Shown: piece after piece, positions 18,397 to 27,673 of the stretch | Position numbering within the stretch: position 1 is the stretch's first letter | How the letters are laid out: the number at the start of each line of letters is the position of its first letter | DNA from: an uncultured Alteromonadaceae bacterium | GTDB taxonomy: Bacteria > Pseudomonadota > Gammaproteobacteria > Enterobacterales > Alteromonadaceae | Length of the DNA stretch: 64,000 nt | Direction of reading: 5' to 3' | Assembly (NCBI GenBank): GCA_938085045.1 | Contig: CALKGI010000168.1 | Span: 25,590 to 89,589 of the forward strand | Position numbers and translations under genes: made by a program | Notes under the pieces: model-generated | The model's database searches: none | What the model was told of the DNA's origin: nothing | What the model saw: only the letters and a program-made list of their open reading frames with translations

Positions 18397-21300
18397 ATGA
18401 CTAAGAATTTTGCTTCTAGTGTAAAGCCAGCAGACTTTTTTATTTTGCGCACCGCCGCCCAATCGGTGCAGGCGCTGCGTGACTGGCAAGGCGAAGACCG
18501 CCAGACGCTGATTGACCAACTCAAAGACTGGTTGAGTCAAGATGACGTTAAAGAAGCTCTTTATATTGCCTCCCCCTCTTTGGTTGACCGCATTCATTAC
18601 TGGCATAAAGACCCTGATTCTAAACAAGGCAAAAAAGTCGAAGCAGCGTTGGTTAAATATTTTACCCGCATGACCAGCCGTTCAACCCCTTTTGGTTTGT
18701 TTGCTGGGCTTGGTTGCGGCAAAATCAGCGAAACCAGTCACTTAGATTTAGATGAGTCGACTAAGATTCAACGCAATAGTCGTATCGACATGGGCTTTTT
18801 GGCCACACTGCAAGAGTCATTATTAAAAGACCCTAAAATATACAATAAACTGCCACTGAGCCCCAATCAAAGCTTGTACAAAATGGGCGAACAGTGGCGT
18901 TTTATCGAAAGTACCACCAAAAAAAATAGCCGCCAATACCGCTTGAGCAATGCCCAAAGCGACTGCTTTCTCGACAGTGTGCTTAACAACGCCAAAGGCA
19001 AGTTAACGGCTGGCGAACTGGCGAAATTGTTGTGTGATGAAGACGACGAAATCGAGCTTGAAGATGCGGTTGAGTACATAACCTCATTGATTGAAGAGCA
19101 GTTATTAATCCCCAATTTGCCGCTAAACATCACCGGCGACTGCCCTAATCAACAATTTTCCGACACCTTGTTAAAGCTTGGCCTGACAGAACAACACACC
19201 ATTTTACAACAGGGCATTGACGATATTGCCAAGCTAGATGAGGACGGTCACAACGCTGGCGAAGACTATCAAGCCATTATCGACAATTTAAAAGCATTAG
19301 TGCCTGATTTAAGCCGCGATAAACTCTTTCAAGTCGATTATTTTCAGGCCAACGACCAACTGGCGTTGTCAAAAAACGTGACACAAGCCTTGCTCAAAGA
19401 TTTGGCTAAACTTGACCGCCTCAAAACTAAAAGTAAAGGCAATACTAAGCTCAAAGATTATATCCGCAAGTTCAACAATCGTTACGAAGGTCAGGCGGTG
19501 TCGCTTAGCCAGTTACTTGATGACGAAATGGGCCTGACGCTGCAAAGCAACACAGGTTACGAATCGCCCTTAATAGGCACTTTGCCGTTTAAAGACACCC
19601 CCGACACCCGGGCCAGTGCCGACCTAAAATGGAGCAGACTCGACAGTTTGCTTATGGACAAAGTGATTGCGGCAAGTGCCAGTGGTGCCAGCGAAATTGA
19701 GATCACCGACAAAGACATTAAAGACTTTCCTGAAAATAGCATAGCCGGCATGCCCCATTCATTTTCAACGCTGTGCTCTTTATATGCCAACAGTAATGAA
19801 GACCTCGATAGCGGCAAATTCAGCGCTAGGTTAAGCAGTTTTGGCGGTTCTACTGCTGGCAGCATGTTGGGGCGTTTTTGTCATTTGGATGAAGGTTTGC
19901 GAAACAACGTTCGCAATTTGCTTGAAGATGAACAAACCAGCAACCCCGAGGCTGTATACGCCGAGGTGGTGCATTTACCCCAAGGTCGTATCGGCAACGT
20001 TATTGCCAGACCAGTATTACGCGAATACGAAATCCCCTTTTTAACCAGTAGCGGGGTCGACGAAGAGCATCAGATTAACATTGACGATTTATGGGTTTTT
20101 GTTGCTTATAGCCGTGTGGTTATTTGGTCGAAACGGCTCAAAAAAGAAGTTATTCCAAGGTTGTCGAGCGCCCACAATTATTCTGCACATGCGCTGAGTG
20201 TTTATCACTTTTTGTGTAGCCTGCAAAGTCAAACGTATCGCTTTTGCGGTTTTGGCTGGAGCGGTGCTTTTGGCAAATTAGACTATTTACCCCGAGTAAG
20301 ATTGGGCCATTTGATTTGCGCACCACAATTGTGGCGTTTATCGTCAGATTTATGGTTGGCTTTCAAAAAAGTCAGTGCAGCTGATTTTGCCACCAAAATG
20401 GCGGCGTTTAGACAAAAATACAAATTGCCCCAATGGATACTCTACAGTGTTGGCGACAACAACTTGCAAGTGAACTTGGCAAATCCTGTCGCCGTACAAA
20501 CCTTTTTGAACGAACTGAAAAAAGACCAAACCATCACGGTAGAAGAAGTGCTATCAGAGTCGTTTAAACTGGCTGCACAAACCAAAGGTCAGCCGGTTGA
20601 GCATGAGTTATTATTGCCGATGGTGTGTCACCACGACAAGCCTAGTGGCTCAGTCAGGTCAGTTAAGCCTCCTTTTAATTTTGAACAAAAAGCGACAGGC
20701 ACCCGCCAGCATATACCGGGCGGGCAGTGGTTAATGCTTAAAATCTACACTGGCAACACCACTAGCGATTACTTGTTGCGCGACAAAATTGCACCACTGC
20801 TTAAAGAAGTGCTGCAACAAGCGTCTGTTAAGAGCTGGTTCTTTATGCGTTTTGGTGACCCTGATTGGCATATTAGGTTACGATTCAATGCAGCGCCCGA
20901 GGTGTTGTATGGCACTTTAATGCCTCAGCTGAATGCGTTGTTGCAACCTTTGTATCAGCAGGGGTTGGTCAATAAAGTTGAAGTAGTCACATACGAGCAA
21001 GAGCTCGAACGTTATGGCGGTGAGCAATGCATGGCGCTCAGCGAAAAAATGTTTCAGCATGATTCACAGGCCTGTTTGTCGTTACTTCAATTGCTTGAAG
21101 AGCAACCGGCTGATGTACGCTGGCAGGCGACTTTACTGGGCTGCGATTACTTGGTCAAAGACTTTGGTTTGAACACCGAGGCGTGTCATCAGTTGTTTAA
21201 AAGTCAGCGCGACAACTTTGCCAAAGAATTTAATGAAACCTCGGTGTTGCGCAAAGAAATGGGCAAAAAATATCGGTTGCACGAAACCCACTTGCAGCAA

Positions 21301-21564
21301 ATTTTGTTATCAGAAGAACAACCCCAGCTGTGGCAAGCCATTCATCAAGTTTTTGCTCAGCGAAGCAAGGACACAATTGAGGTTATTGCCTCGATACGTG
21401 AGTTAGAGCAGGCCCGCAAGTTGTGCATTAACGTCGAAATGCTGATTAGAAGTTACCTTCACATGTTTATGAATCGAATGTTTGTTTCCAACGCCCGACA
21501 GCAGGAGTTATTGGTCTATGAATTTCTCAATCGAGTGTATGACTTTGCTAAGTTTCGGCGTTAA
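18397..21564 (+). CDS. lanB: full-length class I lanthipeptide dehydratase LanB
   Basis: 1055 aa, the size of NisB/SpaB-type enzymes. The N-terminal glutamylation domain (about 1-740) carries the family signature STPFGLFAG at 96-104. The C-terminal elimination (SpaB_C) domain starts near 770 (HIPGGQWLMLKIYTG) and has DPDWHIRLRF near 821-830 and ERYGG near 870. It activates Ser/Thr of the precursor by glutamyl-tRNA-dependent glutamylation and eliminates to dehydroamino acids. Both halves are in one chain, unlike split thiopeptide-type dehydratases. First large gene of an operon with adaptor and exporter (3-bp and overlapping junctions). Confidence 0.93.
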   Translation: MTKNFASSVKPADFFILRTAAQSVQALRDWQGEDRQTLIDQLKDWLSQDDVKEALYIASPSLVDRIHYWHKDPDSKQGKKVEAALVKYFTRMTSRSTPFGLFAGLGCGKISETSHLDLDESTKIQRNSRIDMGFLATLQESLLKDPKIYNKLPLSPNQSLYKMGEQWRFIESTTKKNSRQYRLSNAQSDCFLDSVLNNAKGKLTAGELAKLLCDEDDEIELEDAVEYITSLIEEQLLIPNLPLNITGDCPNQQFSDTLLKLGLTEQHTILQQGIDDIAKLDEDGHNAGEDYQAIIDNLKALVPDLSRDKLFQVDYFQANDQLALSKNVTQALLKDLAKLDRLKTKSKGNTKLKDYIRKFNNRYEGQAVSLSQLLDDEMGLTLQSNTGYESPLIGTLPFKDTPDTRASADLKWSRLDSLLMDKVIAASASGASEIEITDKDIKDFPENSIAGMPHSFSTLCSLYANSNEDLDSGKFSARLSSFGGSTAGSMLGRFCHLDEGLRNNVRNLLEDEQTSNPEAVYAEVVHLPQGRIGNVIARPVLREYEIPFLTSSGVDEEHQINIDDLWVFVAYSRVVIWSKRLKKEVIPRLSSAHNYSAHALSVYHFLCSLQSQTYRFCGFGWSGAFGKLDYLPRVRLGHLICAPQLWRLSSDLWLAFKKVSAADFATKMAAFRQKYKLPQWILYSVGDNNLQVNLANPVAVQTFLNELKKDQTITVEEVLSESFKLAAQTKGQPVEHELLLPMVCHHDKPSGSVRSVKPPFNFEQKATGTRQHIPGGQWLMLKIYTGNTTSDYLLRDKIAPLLKEVLQQASVKSWFFMRFGDPDWHIRLRFNAAPEVLYGTLMPQLNALLQPLYQQGLVNKVEVVTYEQELERYGGEQCMALSEKMFQHDSQACLSLLQLLEEQPADVRWQATLLGCDYLVKDFGLNTEACHQLFKSQRDNFAKEFNETSVLRKEMGKKYRLHETHLQQILLSEEQPQLWQAIHQVFAQRSKDTIEVIASIRELEQARKLCINVEMLIRSYLHMFMNRMFVSNARQQELLVYEFLNRVYDFAKFRR

Positions 21565-21567
21565 CTG

Positions 21568-22827
21568 ATGTTCAGAAAAGCGGTTTTAAACAAAGAAAAA
21601 GACAGCGCATGGGGCGACATTATTTTGTTACCCCCGGCCAGTCTATACATCAGCACTATGATGGTGGCGTTAATCGTTATTTTGTCGCTGGTGTTTGTCA
21701 GCCTTAACGATTATGAGAAAAAACAACGCGCTTTTGGTGTATTGGCCCCCGACAAAGGTCTGGTTAAGGTCTTTTCGCCGCGTAATGGTTTTGTCAAACA
21801 GCTGTTAATTGGCAAGGGCGATGTGGTCACTCAGGGACAGATTGTTGCGCTGGTGCAGGCACAATCGAGCGACAGCGAAGGCCGTCAGACTAATGTGCAA
21901 TTAATTAACGAGTACAAAACCCAAAAAGACCATTTACTTGGCGAGCTGGGTCATGTCACAAAATTGTCTGATCTGAAAAAAGCCAACCTCAACTTAGCCA
22001 TCACTGGCACACAAAGCGAGATGAAGGTGCTCAACAGTCAATTGGCAATTGAGCAAGACAAGCATCAGCTAGCAGATTCTCGCTATCAGCAAAAAATAGC
22101 CGTGGGCGAGAAAAAATATCTCTCGGGCGATGACTTAGCCAGCGCCAAGCAAGCCGTGTTGAGCATTGCCGCTAGGGTGGCGCAAATTCAACTGCAACTG
22201 ACTCAACAGCAAAACAAGTTGGCCGGTGACAAAATGCAACTTAGTCAGGTTGATGACAAAGCCACACAAAGCCAACTGGCGATAAAGCTGAGATTATCAG
22301 AATTGTCACAGCGAATTATTCAGGCCCAAAGTGAGCACTCATTTACCGTCAAAGCACCTATAGCTGGCACTGTGTCGTCGTTACAAATTGTGCAGGGTAA
22401 TAACATTACTAGCCAAACACCGTTGCTGTCGATAATTCCTGAAGGGGCCGTACTTGAGGCAAAATTGTTGGTACCTAGCCGCGCAATCGGCTTTATGAGC
22501 CCGGGGCAAACGGTTCGGTTACGTTATGACGCTTTTCCGTTTCAGCGCTATGGTACTTACGTGGGTCAAGTGCTGACCATTTCAAAAAGTACCTTGTCGG
22601 CTAGTGAATTGACCCAAAGTTTAGGGGTGAGTGAATGGCCCAGACAAGAGAGTGAAGCGGTTTATTTGGTGGATGTTAGTCTGCAATCCCCAGTTGTTAC
22701 CGCCTATGGTAGAGACATCGATTTACAGGCTGGTATGTCGTTAAATGCCGACATCATTTTGGAGAAACGCTCATTGATGCAATGGTTGCTTGATCCCCTA
22801 TATAGCATTAGCGGACGAATAGAATGA
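21568..22827 (+). CDS. HlyD-family secretion adaptor
   Basis: 419 aa. Membrane helix near residues 28-50 (YISTMMVALIVILSLVFVSL), a lipoyl half-motif (KVFSPRNGFVKQLLIGKGDVV), a long coiled coil (about 120-260), the second lipoyl half (FTVKAPIAGTVSSL) and a barrel. As in bacteriocin type I systems, it bridges the C39 ABC exporter to an outer-membrane channel. It starts 3 bp after lanB and overlaps the exporter gene by 4 bp. No TolC homolog is encoded in the cluster. Confidence 0.9.
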   Translation: MFRKAVLNKEKDSAWGDIILLPPASLYISTMMVALIVILSLVFVSLNDYEKKQRAFGVLAPDKGLVKVFSPRNGFVKQLLIGKGDVVTQGQIVALVQAQSSDSEGRQTNVQLINEYKTQKDHLLGELGHVTKLSDLKKANLNLAITGTQSEMKVLNSQLAIEQDKHQLADSRYQQKIAVGEKKYLSGDDLASAKQAVLSIAARVAQIQLQLTQQQNKLAGDKMQLSQVDDKATQSQLAIKLRLSELSQRIIQAQSEHSFTVKAPIAGTVSSLQIVQGNNITSQTPLLSIIPEGAVLEAKLLVPSRAIGFMSPGQTVRLRYDAFPFQRYGTYVGQVLTISKSTLSASELTQSLGVSEWPRQESEAVYLVDVSLQSPVVTAYGRDIDLQAGMSLNADIILEKRSLMQWLLDPLYSISGRIE

Positions 22828-24926
22828 AAACAGATATTTCCTTGTTAAATTTTGGTAGTGGCAACCGCTTACCGGCGATTTTGCAAACCGAAGCGGCCGA
22901 ATGTGGCTTGACCTGTTTGGCGATGGTGCTCAACTATTACGGCCACAAAATTGATTTGGCGGTATTGCGCGAAAGGCACAGTGTATCGCTGCACGGCATC
23001 ACCCTAATTGGGCTGATGGACATTGCCGAAAGTATGCATTTGTCGAGTCGACCGCTCAAGCTTGGCTTGGGCGCTTTGGCTAAACTGCAAACACCGTGCA
23101 TTTTGCATTGGGATATGGACCACTTTGTGGTGCTCAAAAAGGTTACGCGCAAAGGTCTGGTCATTCATGACCCTGCCAGTGGCGAGCGAACCGTGTCTTT
23201 TGAAAAAGCCGACAAGCATTTCACTGGCATTGCTCTAGAGTTGTTTCCAACCGAATCATTTGAAGAAAAGAGCGAAACACGGCGTTTGTCGTTAGAAAAA
23301 CTGTGGAATAAAACCCTCGGATTAAAGCGTTCTTTGTTTAACATTATTGTGCTGTCGGCAGTATTGCAGGTATTTGCGCTGGTACTGCCGTTTTATAGTC
23401 AGCTGATATTTGATGACGTGTTGATTAGCGTCGACATGGATTTATTGACGGTGCTGGCCAGTGGTTTTTTACTGATTGAATTACTCAAAGGGGCCACCAA
23501 TTTTATTCGCTCGTACGCCGCTTTGCACCTGAGCAGCAAAATGAGCTTTCAGTTGTCGCTTAACATCTTTCGGCACCTTATACGCTTGCCGGGCGACTTT
23601 TTTGGCAAGCGCCATATTGGTGATGTGTTGTCGCGGTTTATGTCATCCCACCAAATTCGTACGTTGCTTACCGATGGCGTAGTTACGGTGCTGATTGACG
23701 GCATTATGGCCGTCACTACATTGATTTTAATGTTTGTTTACAGCCCTACGCTAACGTACGTATCGTTATGCGTGATGTTGCTTTACTTTGTGATTCGCCG
23801 AGCTGCCTATCAGCTCACTCGCGATGCGATGGAAGAGTCGATAGTGGCTAAGGCCGAAGAAAACAGCAACTTTTTAGAGACTGTACGGGCCATCAAAGGG
23901 ATTAAAACCTTTGGTAAAGAGAATGACCGCACCAACGTATGGCAGCAAAAGCTGGCACGAATGATTAACGCCGACATTAAGGTTAACAAACTTAAAATTG
24001 GCTTTAGCACTGCCCATGAAATTTTGTTTGGCATCGAAACCGTTGTCGTCATGTACTTGGGCGCTAAGCTCATCATGAACAACGAATTGTCGGTGGGTAT
24101 GTTAATTGCGTTTATCGCCTACAAGAGCAACTTTTTGCAGCGCGGTTACAGCCTGATAGAAAAATTCCTTGAATTCAAAATTCTCGGCCTGCACTTAGAA
24201 CGCTTGGCTGACATTGTTATGCACCCCCAAGAAGAGACGGGCACGCTAAACCGTAATACCGAGATTAAAGGCGAAATTAACTGTAAAGACATCAGCTTTC
24301 GCTATGCCAGTAATGAAGCTGACGTACTGAAAAAACTCAATTTTAAAGTGGGTGTTGGCGAATCGGTGGCTATCACGGGGCAGTCGGGCTGCGGTAAAAC
24401 CACGCTGATGCAATTGCTGGTGGGTTTGTATCAACCAACATCAGGCAGCATCGAGATAGACGGCGAAGAGCTGTCGAGCGTTGGCCTTGGCAACTACCGC
24501 AGGCAAATTGCAGCGGTGCATCAAGACGACCAATTACTGTCGGGCACTATTGCCGACAATGTCAGTTTTTTTGATCCAACACCAGACACCGAACACGTCA
24601 GCAAATGTTGCAAAATGGCGGGTATTCTTGCTGACATAGAAGCTATGCCAATGAAGTTCAATACCTTGATAGGTGATATGGGCTCGGCACTGTCGGGCGG
24701 TCAAAAACAGCGTATTTTCCTTGCTAGGGCATTATACAAAAATCCCAAAATCATCATCCTCGATGAAGCAACAAGCCACCTCGACCACAACGCAGAGAGC
24801 ATAGTGAACGATGCGATAAAGTCGCTGAACATCACGCGAATTATCATAGCCCATCGTAAAGAAACCATTGCAAGTGCAGATAAGGTGTTTGAAATGTCAG
24901 ATGGGGTGATGGTAGAGAAGGTCTGA
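22824..24926 (+). CDS. lanT: C39-peptidase-containing ABC exporter (leader-cleaving LanT)
   Basis: 700 aa. The N-terminal C39 domain is intact: Cys27 in TEAAECGLTCL, His100 in DMDHFVVL, Asp116 in HDPASG. It should cut after the GG of the precursor at 27674. The six-helix membrane domain is about 165-440. The ATPase has Walker A GQSGCGKTT near 519, signature LSGGQ near 623 and Walker B IIILDEA near 645. The domain order is that of NukT/ColV-type peptidase exporters. Its start overlaps the adaptor's end (ATGA). Confidence 0.93.
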   Translation: MKTDISLLNFGSGNRLPAILQTEAAECGLTCLAMVLNYYGHKIDLAVLRERHSVSLHGITLIGLMDIAESMHLSSRPLKLGLGALAKLQTPCILHWDMDHFVVLKKVTRKGLVIHDPASGERTVSFEKADKHFTGIALELFPTESFEEKSETRRLSLEKLWNKTLGLKRSLFNIIVLSAVLQVFALVLPFYSQLIFDDVLISVDMDLLTVLASGFLLIELLKGATNFIRSYAALHLSSKMSFQLSLNIFRHLIRLPGDFFGKRHIGDVLSRFMSSHQIRTLLTDGVVTVLIDGIMAVTTLILMFVYSPTLTYVSLCVMLLYFVIRRAAYQLTRDAMEESIVAKAEENSNFLETVRAIKGIKTFGKENDRTNVWQQKLARMINADIKVNKLKIGFSTAHEILFGIETVVVMYLGAKLIMNNELSVGMLIAFIAYKSNFLQRGYSLIEKFLEFKILGLHLERLADIVMHPQEETGTLNRNTEIKGEINCKDISFRYASNEADVLKKLNFKVGVGESVAITGQSGCGKTTLMQLLVGLYQPTSGSIEIDGEELSSVGLGNYRRQIAAVHQDDQLLSGTIADNVSFFDPTPDTEHVSKCCKMAGILADIEAMPMKFNTLIGDMGSALSGGQKQRIFLARALYKNPKIIILDEATSHLDHNAESIVNDAIKSLNITRIIIAHRKETIASADKVFEMSDGVMVEKV

Positions 24927-24978
24927 TTTTGTTTGATATTTTAGATCATTACAACTCGACTTAACGCCCGGTTTGGAG

Positions 24979-25012
24979 GATGGGTTAGGCGAGGTACGAG
25001 CCGTAACCCATC
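24979..25012. repeat. GATGGGTTA/TAACCCATC hairpin repeat, copy 2
   Basis: Same 9-bp stem and flanks as 10462-10499, with a 16-bp loop, downstream of the exporter gene. It may end or stabilise that transcript. Confidence 0.7.
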
Positions 25013-25107
25013 GGTTATTTGATGCCGACAGATCACCTTGTTCTATGTCCAAATTCGGCAATCCTTCCTTCATTTGAGATTTGAACAAGCCCCCTCGTAA
25101 AACCAAA

Positions 25108-25130
25108 AACACCCAGCAAAGCCGGGTGTT
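25108..25130 (-). terminator. terminator of hsp20 (possibly bidirectional)
   Basis: AACACCC/GGGTGTT stem. Read on the minus strand it is followed by TTTTGGTTTT, right after the hsp20 stop; it also faces the exporter operon. Confidence 0.65.
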
Positions 25131-25158
25131 GTTTGAATCAAACCGTTAACTCAAAAGT

Positions 25159-25599
25159 TTAACCGTCGATTAATTTGCCTTTCTTGTTGATGGCAATTTT
25201 GCGCGGTTTCAACGCTTCGGGTACTTCTCTTAACAATTCGATGTGCAACAGGCCGTTTTCGATGTTGGCATCGATGACTTTAACAAAGTCGCCTAGCTGG
25301 AATTTGCGTTCGAAGTTTCGTTCGGCAATGCCCTGATACAGAAATTCTTTTTCCTGTGTTGGTTTGGCTTTGGTGCCTTTGACGATTAGGTGGTTTTGTT
25401 GTGATTCAATGTCTAACTCTTCTTCTACAAACCCGGCCACAGCCATGGTGATGCGGTATTTGTCTTCGGCCAGTAACTCAATGTTGTACGGCGGGTAAGA
25501 AGGTTGTTTTTCTTGACGTGAGGCGTTATCAACCATAGAAGCGAGATGATCAAGGCCAATAAATGAACGGTACAGTGGAGATAAGTCTAAATTACGCAT
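25159..25599 (-). CDS. small heat-shock protein, Hsp20/IbpA type
   Basis: 146 aa. Alpha-crystallin domain about residues 35-125 (PPYNIELLAEDKYRITMAVAGF...LDIESQQNHLIVKG), followed by the C-terminal IAI anchor (PRKIAIN) used in oligomer assembly. ATP-independent holdase for aggregating proteins. It sits between the two arms of the lanthipeptide cluster, in the same direction as lanC but 720 bp away; nothing shows a biosynthetic role. A candidate sigma32 promoter lies upstream. Confidence 0.9.
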   Translation of the reverse strand: MRNLDLSPLYRSFIGLDHLASMVDNASRQEKQPSYPPYNIELLAEDKYRITMAVAGFVEEELDIESQQNHLIVKGTKAKPTQEKEFLYQGIAERNFERKFQLGDFVKVIDANIENGLLHIELLREVPEALKPRKIAINKKGKLIDG

Positions 25600-26058
25600 A
25601 GTGATACCCTTAAAATAAGCAATATTTAATTTTGTGCTCTTCTGACCAGATTACGTGTAATTCTGGTGCTGCGAACGAGCGATTTGTGTCTTTAAATTAA
25701 CCGCTTGATATGCCCTTATGGCCAAGTGGTTTTGGTTAGGCTCCTGTCGGCAACCTGTAAATAGATTTGAGGATGAGGAAATGGTTTTTCAAGTAAAAAG
25801 ATAAAGAAAGTTTTAAATTATATTTATAGTTGTTTAAAATCAATTGGTTACAATCGTAAATAAATTAACTTTATTTAAATGGTTATTTACATCACAACAA
25901 AAAAAACCTGCATTTGTCGTATATCTACGATTTTTTGTCGAGTATGAAAGAACCTGAAAGCGCTGTTTTGGATAAAATGGTTTCAAGTTATCGGGTTGGA
26001 CAAGTTATTAACCAAACCGGCACTTCAATCACTAATAAGCAACCAAGGGTTAATCACA
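25600..26058. other. AT-rich intergenic region between hsp20 and small ORF
   Basis: Holds the hsp20 leader, including an imperfect palindrome CCAGATTAC/GTAATTCTGG near 25649-25669, the candidate heat-shock promoter, and an AT-rich stretch (25800-25930) with no coding signal. I see no other gene. Confidence 0.5.
25765..25793 (-). promoter_or_regulatory. candidate sigma32 promoter of hsp20
   Basis: On the minus strand CTTGAA (25793-25788), a 15-bp spacer, CCTCAAAT (25772-25765), close to the CTTGAA-N13-15-CCCCATNT heat-shock pattern. It implies a leader of about 160 nt. Confidence 0.4.
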
Positions 26059-26172
26059 ATGAAAGCTGTTATCACTGAAAATATGAATTGTTTGGCTGAA
26101 ACCACTGCTTTAACCGGTTTGTATTGTGCTTTGTTGTATATGGGCAGTCAGTTTGTTATGGCGATTATTTAA
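26059..26172 (+). CDS. 37-codon ORF of unknown function
   Basis: ATG preceded by AAGGG at 9 bp. The product begins MKAVITENMNCLAETTALTG and ends in a hydrophobic stretch (LYCALLYMGSQFVMAII), so it could be a tiny membrane peptide. It has two Cys and several Thr but no GG leader motif, so it does not look like a second precursor. Lies inside the lanthipeptide region; may be chance. Confidence 0.3.
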   Translation: MKAVITENMNCLAETTALTGLYCALLYMGSQFVMAII

Positions 26173-26319
26173 TTTCAATGCCGTCGATTGTCAAATCGAA
26201 TGCTGGAAAGATTTGCTACTGTTTTTACTGATGACTTTGGCGATATTCCCAAGTATTCTTCTATATTCCTCTTTAGGAATACCTAGTTTTTCCCGTATTT
26301 GCAGCCAAATCATTCGCCA

Positions 26320-27549
26320 TTAACCCAACATCAATACTTCATCCCAGTCTGGTTCTTTGGTTTGTATTGCGGCCAGTAATGCCAGACCAATACCGGCAAA
26401 ACCTTCAAGAAAACCGAGGTCTTCTTCAGCTGCGTTGTTTCTACCTCTAAAGTAGTTAAATCCGCTGAGATCTTCATCACTGTCAACAAGTTCAAGGGTT
26501 TGTGCTAACCAGTACTGGGCTGCTGTTGTTAAGGTTTCGTCTCCACTGTAGAAAGATAAGCGTTGATACATAAACATTATGCCGCTGCTACCGTGACAAA
26601 AACTGGCATCGACCATGCCCGATTGATCTTTTTTACGTTCACAAGTGGTTATTGCAATAGACAAGGCTGCATCAGCTAACGCTTTGTTTTGTAGAACTAA
26701 ACCTGCTTTATACAACACGTAGGCATTGCTTAAGTCGCCATAACACCAACCAAGACGACTTTCGCATTGTTTGAGGCTGTTGTAAGAGAAATAACTTTGT
26801 GATGGGTCATCATTTTTTTGGGCCAATAACCAATCGCAGGCACTTTGTAGCAAAGGGGCGGTTTGTGTTAATAACACATGTTTTTTAACGGCCTTACTTA
26901 ACAAAGCAATGACGCCTGTGGTGCCATGCGCCAATCCTAGGTTAACTTCTTCGGTATTCTTATCGCCTTGCCTGTAAGCTGAACCGGTATCAGTCACCCA
27001 ATAAGTACCATTGCTGTCGGTGCATTTGTTTTTTATTAAGTGATGAATGACTTTTTCTGCAATTCTTTTGCCACTGTCGATATCACAACGACCCAAGCCG
27101 TAAAGCCCTATACCACACAGGCCGCTGATCAGCTCATATTCGCCTGTCCATCGGGTTGTAGATAGCAATTGCTCAAAATGTTGATCTAATTCTTCATTAT
27201 AATCTTCGAATGGTTCGGGGCTGTTGTGTTGTAAGTAATCTACTGTCCAGGCAATACCAGCCAGACCATTGTAAAGAGAAGGAGTCACTTGATTGCCTTC
27301 AATTACTTGATAAACCATTTGCCAGCCTGCGTTAATGACATCTGTACAATCTTGAGGGTTTTCAATAAGTCTTTGATAATTAGTCAGAAAAAGACTAATT
27401 CCTGGGATGCCGCTTGCCAAACTAATATTTTTTTCTAGTACTGATTTTTCGGCTAAACGTTTGGCTAGAGCTCTGATTAGATTGATTATTTTAGTGGTTT
27501 GCATTTCATTGGCTACAGGGGACCACGTAATCGTATGTTGTGTTGGCAA
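26320..27549 (-). CDS. lanC: lanthionine synthetase cyclase LanC
   Basis: 409 aa from a TTG at 27549, chosen for its AAGGAG site 6 bp upstream; the frame runs 28 codons further, but only through the terminator hairpin. The next ATG (27504) lacks a site. Zinc ligands are Cys in GWCYGD and Cys-His in SFCHGSSGI; the GLAHGTTG histidine and repeated GxxG helices (LYNGLAGIAWT, LCGIGLYGLGR) complete the LanC toroid pattern. It adds precursor Cys thiols to dehydro residues to form (methyl)lanthionine rings. It directly follows the precursor gene behind a terminator. Confidence 0.92.
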   Translation of the reverse strand: MPTQHTITWSPVANEMQTTKIINLIRALAKRLAEKSVLEKNISLASGIPGISLFLTNYQRLIENPQDCTDVINAGWQMVYQVIEGNQVTPSLYNGLAGIAWTVDYLQHNSPEPFEDYNEELDQHFEQLLSTTRWTGEYELISGLCGIGLYGLGRCDIDSGKRIAEKVIHHLIKNKCTDSNGTYWVTDTGSAYRQGDKNTEEVNLGLAHGTTGVIALLSKAVKKHVLLTQTAPLLQSACDWLLAQKNDDPSQSYFSYNSLKQCESRLGWCYGDLSNAYVLYKAGLVLQNKALADAALSIAITTCERKKDQSGMVDASFCHGSSGIMFMYQRLSFYSGDETLTTAAQYWLAQTLELVDSDEDLSGFNYFRGRNNAAEEDLGFLEGFAGIGLALLAAIQTKEPDWDEVLMLG

Positions 27550-27572
27550 AACAGGCTCCTTAAAACCAAAAA

Positions 27573-27603
27573 AGAACCCACGACAACAATTTGCCGGGGT
27601 TCT
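27573..27603 (-). terminator. attenuating terminator between precursor and lanC
   Basis: On the minus strand AGAACCC...GGGTTCT with an inner CGGCAA/TTGTCG stem, followed by six T. The lanC ribosome-binding site begins right after the T-run, leaving no room for a promoter, so lanC must be made by read-through. Confidence 0.8.
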
Positions 27604-27673
27604 GATAGTATAATCGTTGGTGCCGCATTTCAAATAGTTTGTGTCACAGCACTAGTGGCCTATAGCCCTACGA

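Noticed and set aside
18337..18627. 96-codon antisense frame over the start of lanB
   Set aside because: Shadow of a strongly supported lanB; no family match and no start signal.
25159..25599. hsp20 as a lanthipeptide tailoring or immunity gene
   Set aside because: Ordinary alpha-crystallin protein with its own promoter and terminator; location alone is not evidence.
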